This document shows, one piece after another, positions 58,298 to 64,000 of a stretch of 64,000 nucleotides of DNA (position 1 is its first letter; each line of letters begins with the position of its first letter). The DNA is taken from the NCBI RefSeq assembly GCF_037940415.1, contig NZ_CP149798.1, forward strand, positions 2,166,501 through 2,230,500, read 5' to 3'. Origin of the DNA: Streptomyces sp. f51. GTDB taxonomy: Bacteria; Actinomycetota; Actinomycetes; Streptomycetales; Streptomycetaceae. The notes under the pieces were generated by a model that was given only the letters and a program-made list of their open reading frames with translations, made no database searches and was not told the DNA's origin. The translations under genes were made by a program, and so were the position numbers.

Positions 58298-59440
58298 TCA
58301 GTCCAGATAGCCCCGGAGCTGGTCCGCGAAGGCGTGGTCCCGCAGCTTGTTGAGCGTCTTGGACTCGATCTGCCGGATCCGCTCGCGCGTGACGCCGAAG
58401 ATCCGCCCGATCTCCTCCAGCGTGCGCGGACGCCCGTCCGCCAGCCCGTACCGCAGCTGGACGACCTTCCGCTCCCGCTCCCCGAGCGTGGAGAGCACCG
58501 CCTCCAGATGCTGCCTGAGCAGCAGGAACGCCGCGGACTCCACCGGAGAGGCGGCGTCCCCGTCCTCGATGAGGTCACCGAGGGCCACGTCGTCCTCCTC
58601 GCCCACGGGGGCGTGCAGGGACACCGGCTCCTGGGCCAGCCGCAGGACCTCGCTCACCCGCTCGCCGGACAGGTCGAGCTGCGCGGCGACCTCCTCGGGC
58701 GTGGGTTCGTAGCCGCGCTCCTGGAGCATGCGGCGCTGGACCCGGACCACCCGGTTGATCAGCTCGACCACGTGCACGGGCACGCGGATGGTGCGGGCCT
58801 GGTCGGCGAGCGCGCGTGACATGGCCTGGCGGATCCACCAGGTGGCGTACGTGGAGAACTTGTAGCCGCGCGCGTAGTCGAACTTCTCGACGGCCCTGAT
58901 CAGGCCGAGGTTGCCCTCCTGGACCAGGTCGAGCATCGTCAGGCCGCGGCCCACGTAGCGCTTGGCCACCGAGACGACGAGCCGCAGGTTGGCCTCGATG
59001 AGCCTGCGCTTGGCCATCCGGCCCATGACGACGATCTTGTCCAGGTCCAGGGCGAGCCGGTCGTCCAGGCCGGGGGTGAGCCGCAGCTTCTCCTCGGCGA
59101 ACAGCCCGGCCTCGACCCGGCGGGCGAGGTCGACCTCCTCCGCCGCGGTGAGCAGCGGGATCCGGCCGATCTCGCGCAGATACTGGCGGAACAGGTCGGA
59201 CGAGGGGCCACCGGTGTCGGCGGCACGGCTCCTGACCGGTTCCGCGGGTTCGGGGGCCTCGGTCTCCACCTCCACCTCGGCCTCCGCCCCGGGACCCTCT
59301 CCAAGGCCTTCCGGGGGGCTCTCCGGCTCGCCCTCGGGGTGGTGCGCGGCCCGGCGCTGCGCGGGGACCGCCCCGACGACGCCGGGTTCCGCGTCCGTGG
59401 CGGTGATGCTGTCGGTCTGTGCGAGGGTCTGGGTCTGCAC
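58298..59440 (-). CDS. hrdA: Principal-type RNA polymerase sigma factor (HrdA-like)
   Basis: A 380-residue group 1/2 sigma-70 factor. After an acidic Pro/Glu-rich N-terminus of about 95 residues lie region 1.2 ([17 protein letters not shown]), region 2 with the -10 contacts ([26 protein letters not shown], cited as two motifs), region 3 ([15 protein letters not shown]), and region 4 with the -35 helix ([22 protein letters not shown]). It is close to HrdB and, by position near the exporter pair and dnaG, matches HrdA of S. coelicolor (recalled). GTG 59440 is chosen because GGAGGT lies seven bases ahead; the longer ORF to 59638 is not needed. HrdA is a non-essential principal-like sigma. Confidence 0.85.
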   Translation of the reverse strand: MQTQTLAQTDSITATDAEPGVVGAVPAQRRAAHHPEGEPESPPEGLGEGPGAEAEVEVETEAPEPAEPVRSRAADTGGPSSDLFRQYLREIGRIPLLTAAEEVDLARRVEAGLFAEEKLRLTPGLDDRLALDLDKIVVMGRMAKRRLIEANLRLVVSVAKRYVGRGLTMLDLVQEGNLGLIRAVEKFDYARGYKFSTYATWWIRQAMSRALADQARTIRVPVHVVELINRVVRVQRRMLQERGYEPTPEEVAAQLDLSGERVSEVLRLAQEPVSLHAPVGEEDDVALGDLIEDGDAASPVESAAFLLLRQHLEAVLSTLGERERKVVQLRYGLADGRPRTLEEIGRIFGVTRERIRQIESKTLNKLRDHAFADQLRGYLD

Positions 59441-59838
59441 GGGGGCGACCTCCAGGGATGTCGCTGCTGAGGCGTGCGGCAGCGGTACGTCGGGGATGGG
59501 GTCGACGGCCTCGCCGCTGTCCATCCCGCAGTCGTTTGACGGAACCGCGGGGATGGGGAACCCGTCGCGTGCGGGTCGGCCGCGCTCCGAGGACTCAGGC
59601 ACCGGAACCCAGTGTGGAGTACGACACATCGCCGCCACGAGGGGCGTGCGGTGACTTTTTGCGTATGGTCCGTGACCGCGTGGTTACCGTCCTGGACGAG
59701 TGCGCAGTTCAGCGGCGGCCAAACCCGCGAAGTCCGGCACGGGATTGGCATGTGCGCCCGCCGCTTCCGCGACCCGTCGTGTCCCGGCGGCCCCTCCGGT
59801 GCGCTCCCGGCCCGACCGCGAGGGCCCCTGGAGCGGCC
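59441..59838. other. 398-bp region upstream of hrdA
   Basis: No gene is supported between dnaG and hrdA. An Arg-rich reading continues upstream of the hrdA start, but it lacks a ribosome-binding site. An AT-rich spot (ACGCAAAAAGTCACC on the minus strand, near 59650-59665) may be part of the hrdA promoter; I cannot assign the sigma factor. Confidence 0.4.
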
Positions 59839-61746
59839 TCAGAGGGCTTCGGCGCCCCGCTCGCGCAGTGCCTGGCCGTACTGCTGGAGCACCCACAACT
59901 CGTTCTGTACGGCGGCCTGCTGGGCCGGGTCGCCGCCCGCGCTGAGACGGGAGAGGGAGCCCTGGACGTCCCGGATGCGGCGTTCGACGGCGCGGCGGCG
60001 GACCGCGACGAGCTGGTCGCCCGCGTAGGTCTCGTCGACGGTCTTGCGCAGGATCGCCTCGACGGCCAGCTCGGTGACCATCGCGCGCACCACGTCGTCC
60101 GGGGCGGCGTCGCGGACCCGGATCAGATACTCCTGGGGGTCCTGGACGCCGTACTCGGCGCCGCCCGCGTCCATGACGGCCTGGCGCACGGCCGCGTACG
60201 GCGGTGCGGTGAACTCGTCCATGCCGTACGCGTCGAACGCCGGGGAGACCAACTCGGGCCGCTGGAGGGCGAGTTTGAGCAGCTCGCGTTCGGTGGCGAA
60301 GACGGGGTTGCGCAGGGTGAGGGCCGGGCCCGCGGCGCCGGACGGCCTGGGGGCGGCGGCGTAGGCCTGCTGGGGCCGGCCGGCGGTGGGCGCGGGACCC
60401 GCGCCGCCGCGGTCGCGGGCCCAACGGGCCAGCTGGGCGACCCTCTTGACGACGAACTGCGTGTCGAGGATGCCGAGCATGCCGGCGAGCTGCACGGCGA
60501 CCTCGTGCTGCGCGCCGCTGTTCTTGATGCGGGCGACGACCGGGGCAGCCTCGTCCAGCGCCGCCGCGCGTCCCGCCGGGGTCTCCAGGTCGTAGCGCAG
60601 GACGATCTGGCGCAGCGCGAACTCGAAGAGGGGGGTGCGGGGTTCGACCAGGTCGGCGACGGCCTCGTCGCCCTTGGCCAGGCGCAGTTCGCAGGGGTCC
60701 ATGCCGTCGGGCGCGATGGCGATGTAGGTTTCGGCGGCGAACTTCTGGTCGTCCTCGAAGGCGCGCAGGGCGGCCTTCTGGCCTGCCGCGTCGCCGTCGA
60801 AGGTGAAGATCACCCGGGCCGAGCCGTTGTCCATCAGCAGCCGGCGCAGGATCTTGATGTGGTCGCCGCCGAACGCCGTGCCGCAGGTCGCGATGGCCGT
60901 GGTGATCCCGGCCAGATGGCAGGCCATGACGTCGGTGTAGCCCTCGACGACGACGGCCCGGCTGCTCTTGGCGATGTCCTTCTTGGCGAGGTCGATGCCG
61001 TACAGGACCTGGGACTTCCTGTAGATCGCGGTGTCGGGCGTGTTCAGGTACTTCGGGCCGTTGTCGGACTCGTACAGCTTGCGGGCGCCGAAGCCGACGA
61101 CCTCGCCGCCGATGTCGCGGATCGGCCACATGAGGCGGCCGCGGAAGCGGTCGATGGGGCCGCGGCGGCCCTCCTGGGCGAGGCCGGAGAGGACCAGTTC
61201 CTTGTCGGTGAAGCCCTTGCCGCGCAGATGGCGGGTGAGGTGGTCCCAGCCCTGGGGGCTGTAGCCGACGCCGAAGTGGGCGGCGGCCGCCTGGTCGAAG
61301 CCGCGGTCGGCGAGGAAGGCGCGGCCCGTGTCGGCCTCGGGGCTGGTGTCGAGCTGTTCGGTGTAGAACCGCGCGGCCGCCTTGTGGGCCTCGACCAGCC
61401 GGATGCGCTCGCCGCGCTGGTGGGCCGGGTTGTACCCGCCCTCCTCGTAGCGCAGGGTGATGCCGGCCTGGGCGGCGAGGCGCTCGACGGACTCGGAGAA
61501 GGTGAGGTGGTCGACCTTCATCACGAACGTGATGGTGTCGCCGCCCTCCTGGCAGCCGAAGCAGTGGAAGAGGCCCTTGCTGGGGCTGACCTGGAACGAC
61601 GGTGACTTCTCGTCGTGGAAGGGGCACAGGCCCTTGAGGTTTCCGCCGCCCGCGTTGCGCAGCTGGAGGTACTCGGACACCACGGCGTCGATCGGGACCG
61701 CGTCCCGAACCGCCTTCACGTCCTCGTCATTGATCCTGCCTGCCAC
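59839..61746 (-). CDS. dnaG: DNA primase
   Basis: A 635-residue bacterial primase that makes RNA primers for lagging-strand synthesis. The zinc-binding domain (about 35-65) has LCPFHDEKSP and FHCFGCQEGGD. The RNA polymerase core has YSPQGWDHLTRHL, GFGARKLYES and the TOPRIM motifs VVEGYTDVMA (catalytic Glu), GTAFGGDH and FTFDGDAAGQ (DxD). The C-terminal helicase-binding domain (about 470-635) has helices with LLKLALQRPELVSPAFD and LSAGGDPAQQAAVQNELWVLQ, cited in short segments, where DnaB docks. GTG start 61746. With hrdA downstream on the same strand it recalls a split macromolecular-synthesis operon; rpsU is absent nearby. Confidence 0.96.
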   Translation of the reverse strand: MAGRINDEDVKAVRDAVPIDAVVSEYLQLRNAGGGNLKGLCPFHDEKSPSFQVSPSKGLFHCFGCQEGGDTITFVMKVDHLTFSESVERLAAQAGITLRYEEGGYNPAHQRGERIRLVEAHKAAARFYTEQLDTSPEADTGRAFLADRGFDQAAAAHFGVGYSPQGWDHLTRHLRGKGFTDKELVLSGLAQEGRRGPIDRFRGRLMWPIRDIGGEVVGFGARKLYESDNGPKYLNTPDTAIYRKSQVLYGIDLAKKDIAKSSRAVVVEGYTDVMACHLAGITTAIATCGTAFGGDHIKILRRLLMDNGSARVIFTFDGDAAGQKAALRAFEDDQKFAAETYIAIAPDGMDPCELRLAKGDEAVADLVEPRTPLFEFALRQIVLRYDLETPAGRAAALDEAAPVVARIKNSGAQHEVAVQLAGMLGILDTQFVVKRVAQLARWARDRGGAGPAPTAGRPQQAYAAAPRPSGAAGPALTLRNPVFATERELLKLALQRPELVSPAFDAYGMDEFTAPPYAAVRQAVMDAGGAEYGVQDPQEYLIRVRDAAPDDVVRAMVTELAVEAILRKTVDETYAGDQLVAVRRRAVERRIRDVQGSLSRLSAGGDPAQQAAVQNELWVLQQYGQALRERGAEAL

Positions 61747-61880
61747 GAGGTGATTCTACGGGGCCGCGCCGACACTCCCGGGGCAGGAGGACGCCCACGT
61801 GCCGGGACCCGGGGCGTACCCCGGTGATCCACGGCACACGGACGCCGCCGGAGCGGCCCGGCGCGGCTCCGGCGAGGCGG

Positions 61881-63146
61881 TCAGGGGGCCAGGCTCTCCA
61901 GGGGGACGTGCGGGTCGGCGAGCGCCTCGGTGTCCACCGCGGTCCGGGAGCGGATCAGCTGCTGGATCGGGTCCGTGACGTCCCACACGTTCACGTTCAT
62001 CCCGGCCAGCAGTCTTCCCTCCTTCACCCAGAAGGCGATGAACTCCCGCTTGCCCGCGTCACCGCGGATCACCACCTGGTCGTACGAGCCCGGGGGCGCC
62101 CAGCCCGAGTACTCCAGGCCGACGTCGTACTGGTCGGAGAAGAAGTAGGGCACCCGGTCGTACGTCGCCCCGCGGCCGAGCATCGAGCGGGCGGCTGCCG
62201 GTCCGCCGTTGAGGGCGTTGGCCCAGTGCTCGACGCGCAGCCGGGTGCCGAAGAGGCCGTGGTGGAAGGAGGCGACGTCACCGGCGGCGTACACGTCGGG
62301 GTCGGAGGTGCGCAGCTGCTCGTCGACCGCGATGCCGCCGCCGTGCGCGCGGTCGGCCAGCTCCAGGCCCGCGGCCTCGGCGAGGCCGGTGCGCGGGGCG
62401 GCGCCGATGGCCGCGAGGACGTCGTGGGCGGGGTGTTCCTCGCCGTCGTCGGTGCGGGCGGCCAGCACCATGCCGTCCTGGCCGACGATCTCGGTGAGCT
62501 GGGCCCCGAAGTGGAAGCGCACGCCGTGCTCGCGGTGCAGTTCGGCGAAGAGCTCGCCGAGTTCGGGGCCGAGCACGTTGTGCAGCGGGGTCGCCGCGGG
62601 TTCGACGACGGTGACCTCCGCGCCGTACTCGCGGGCCGCGGCGGCGACCTCCAGGCCGATCCAGCCGGCTCCGGCGATCACCAGGTGGCCGTTGTCCCGG
62701 CCGAGGGCCGCGAGGACGCCCTTGAGACGCTCGGCGTGGGCGAGGCGGCGCAGATGGTGCACGCCGGCGAGTCCGGTGCCCGGGATGTCGAGGCGGCGCG
62801 GCTCGGCGCCGGTCACCAGGAGCAGCTTGTCGTAGTGGACCAGGGTGCCGTCGTCGCCGAAGCGGACGGTCTTCGCCGTGCGGTCGATCGCGTCGACGGT
62901 CTGGCCGAGGTGCAGTTCGATGTCGTTGCGCGCGTACCAGGCGGGTTCGTGCACGAAGACGCTGTCGCGCTCCTCCTTGCCGAGGAGGTAGCCCTTGGAC
63001 AGCGGCGGGCGTTCGTACGGGTGGTCGCGTTCGTCGCAGATCAGTATCACGCGGCCGGTGAAGCCCTCCGCTCGGAGCGTCTCGGCCGCCTTGGCGCCTG
63101 CCAGGCCTCCCCCGACGATGACGAATGTCTGATCCGCGTCGACCAC
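61881..63146 (-). CDS. FAD-dependent ferredoxin/rubredoxin reductase-type oxidoreductase
   Basis: A 421-residue flavoprotein of the class I oxygenase-coupled ferredoxin reductase family, which passes electrons from NAD(P)H to a small electron carrier. Motifs: FAD-binding FVIVGGGLAGAKAAETLR near residue 8, PYERPPLSKGYL, a second Rossmann motif VIAGAGWIGLEVAAAAREYG near 155, and the FAD ribityl site VYAAGDVASF. The last about 100 residues form the interface domain and end EALADPHVPLESLAP. GTG 63146 is the start. The gene stands between dgt and dnaG, about 90-130 bp from each. No ferredoxin gene adjoins it, so the partner is unknown. Confidence 0.93.
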   Translation of the reverse strand: MVDADQTFVIVGGGLAGAKAAETLRAEGFTGRVILICDERDHPYERPPLSKGYLLGKEERDSVFVHEPAWYARNDIELHLGQTVDAIDRTAKTVRFGDDGTLVHYDKLLLVTGAEPRRLDIPGTGLAGVHHLRRLAHAERLKGVLAALGRDNGHLVIAGAGWIGLEVAAAAREYGAEVTVVEPAATPLHNVLGPELGELFAELHREHGVRFHFGAQLTEIVGQDGMVLAARTDDGEEHPAHDVLAAIGAAPRTGLAEAAGLELADRAHGGGIAVDEQLRTSDPDVYAAGDVASFHHGLFGTRLRVEHWANALNGGPAAARSMLGRGATYDRVPYFFSDQYDVGLEYSGWAPPGSYDQVVIRGDAGKREFIAFWVKEGRLLAGMNVNVWDVTDPIQQLIRSRTAVDTEALADPHVPLESLAP

Positions 63147-63239
63147 TTGATGCCTCCTCGTAAGGATGTCGCCATATGCGAGCGTCCCGCACGGAGCGTG
63201 ATGCGGGAAGGGGTGGTGGCCCGATCAGGCCACGCAGGG

Positions 63240-64000
63240 TCACATCTGTCCGCTCCCATGGGAACGCGTGGTGAGTCTGAGGTGCAGGGAACGCGCCGAG
63301 GCATCGGTGAGAGATGCGATCTGGTCCACGATCACGCGTTTGCGGGCGCGGTCGTCGGCCGCGTGCTCGAACAGTGCCCGGAACTGCGGATCCAACACCT
63401 CGGGGGCGCGGGCGGTGAGCGCCTCGGCCAGTTCGGCGACGACGATCCGCTGGTCGGCGCGGAGCAGTTCCTGTTCGGCGCGCTGCATCACGTACCGGTC
63501 GGCGACCGCCTTGATGACGGCGCACTCCAGGCGGGCGGAGCGCGGGACGACCAGTTCCGCCGCGTACCGGGTGAGCCGTCCGCTGCCGTACCGCGCGCGG
63601 GTGGCGCCCTCGGCGGCCAGGCAGAAGCGGCCGATGAGCTGGCTGGTCGCGTCCTTGAGGCGGGCCTGGGCGACGGCCGATCCGTCGTATCCGTGCGGCC
63701 ACCACTCCTGGCCGAGGAGCCGGTCCAGGGCCTCGGCCAGCTCGGCCGGATCGGTGTCCTCGGGCACGTACCGCCCCACGGCGACGGCGAAGATCTCGTC
63801 GCGTTCGGGTCCCGCGTGCAGGCTGGCGGGGTCGATGTGGCCCGCGTGCAGTCCGTCCTCGATGTCGTGCACCGAGTACGCCACGTCGTCGGCCCAGTCC
63901 ATGACCTGGGCCTCGAAGCAGGTCCGGGTGCCGGGGGCGCCCTCGCGGATCCAGTCGAACACCGGCCGGTCGTCCTCGTAGACCCCGAATTTCGGCGATT
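63240..64000 (-). CDS. dgt: Deoxyguanosinetriphosphate triphosphohydrolase-like protein (C-terminal part)
   Basis: About 253 residues of the C-terminal part; the 5' end lies beyond the right edge. It is an HD-domain dNTPase, which hydrolyses dGTP to deoxyguanosine and triphosphate. Visible motifs are [18 protein letters not shown] (cited in part), then [23 protein letters not shown], where [13 protein letters not shown] holds a conserved metal-site aspartate pair of dNTPases. The rest is helical ([35 protein letters not shown]). In this neighbourhood it commonly lies just upstream of the reductase and dnaG. Only the N-terminal HD residues are missing from view, so catalytic integrity cannot be checked. 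Confidence 0.9.
   Translation of the reverse strand, partial: SPKFGVYEDDRPVFDWIREGAPGTRTCFEAQVMDWADDVAYSVHDIEDGLHAGHIDPASLHAGPERDEIFAVAVGRYVPEDTDPAELAEALDRLLGQEWWPHGYDGSAVAQARLKDATSQLIGRFCLAAEGATRARYGSGRLTRYAAELVVPRSARLECAVIKAVADRYVMQRAEQELLRADQRIVVAELAEALTARAPEVLDPQFRALFEHAADDRARKRVIVDQIASLTDASARSLHLRLTTRSHGSGQM

Overview
The window is a GC-rich (roughly 70 percent or more) actinobacterial chromosome segment and looks like Streptomyces. The reasons are strong third-position GC bias, many GTG starts, Tat-dependent secreted enzymes, rare TTA codons, a MatB-type malonyl-CoA synthetase, an Mbl/MreB-like protein, and the block ABC exporter pair - HrdA-type sigma factor - dnaG - ferredoxin reductase - dgt. 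Gene order recalls the S. coelicolor SCO24xx region; that comparison is from memory, not a search.

Layout. 1-4.7 kb: the 5' part of a GH3 glucosidase, an EI24 membrane protein, a divergent oxidoreductase/MarR pair and a zinc-ribbon membrane protein. 5.0-13.5 kb: a sugar catabolism and uptake block with an acid-sugar dehydratase (enolase superfamily), a zinc alcohol dehydrogenase, an unassigned protein, a ChvE/MmsA/MmsB-type monosaccharide ABC transporter and a secreted aldose epimerase. 13.7-22.1 kb: an aminotransferase with a long disordered tail, a secreted intradiol dioxygenase, a secreted GH35 beta-galactosidase, an SMP-30 lactonase/IclR regulator pair and a hypothetical. One bipartite operator-like motif, CGAWC-N7-GAAATWTCGAAC, lies in front of the dehydratase, the unassigned gene and the IclR gene. 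This suggests a single IclR regulon for oxidation of a galactose-like sugar. 22-28 kb: ATP-grasp protein, MerR-PP2C fusion, ImmA/IrrE protease, and matB coupled to a fused carboxyltransferase.

28-41 kb: a large secreted subtilase, Mbl, a GAF histidine kinase whose ATPase domain looks broken, a small protein, and a cell-wall cassette (GH25 lysozyme, two related small secreted proteins, M15 carboxypeptidase) convergent with a membrane protein that joins a cytoplasmic HTH to an outside peptidoglycan-binding and lysozyme-like part. 41-49 kb: a polymorphic toxin locus on the minus strand, consisting of a 2369-aa secreted Rhs/YD-repeat protein with a HINT domain and a C-terminal PD-(D/E)XK-like tip, a probable immunity gene 19 bp behind it, and a frameshifted Rhs remnant beyond. 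49-52 kb: a BNR/propeller secreted protein, then three tRNA genes (CAU anticodon, and two Asn).

52-64 kb is mostly core: YtxH-like protein, FGGY kinase, two coupled ABC exporter half-transporters, HrdA-like sigma factor, DnaG primase, FAD-dependent reductase and the 3' part of dgt. The most interesting material is the shared operator regulon with its unassigned enzyme, the Rhs toxin-immunity locus, the MerR-PP2C fusion, the membrane HTH-lysozyme protein, and the two genes that carry a TTA codon.
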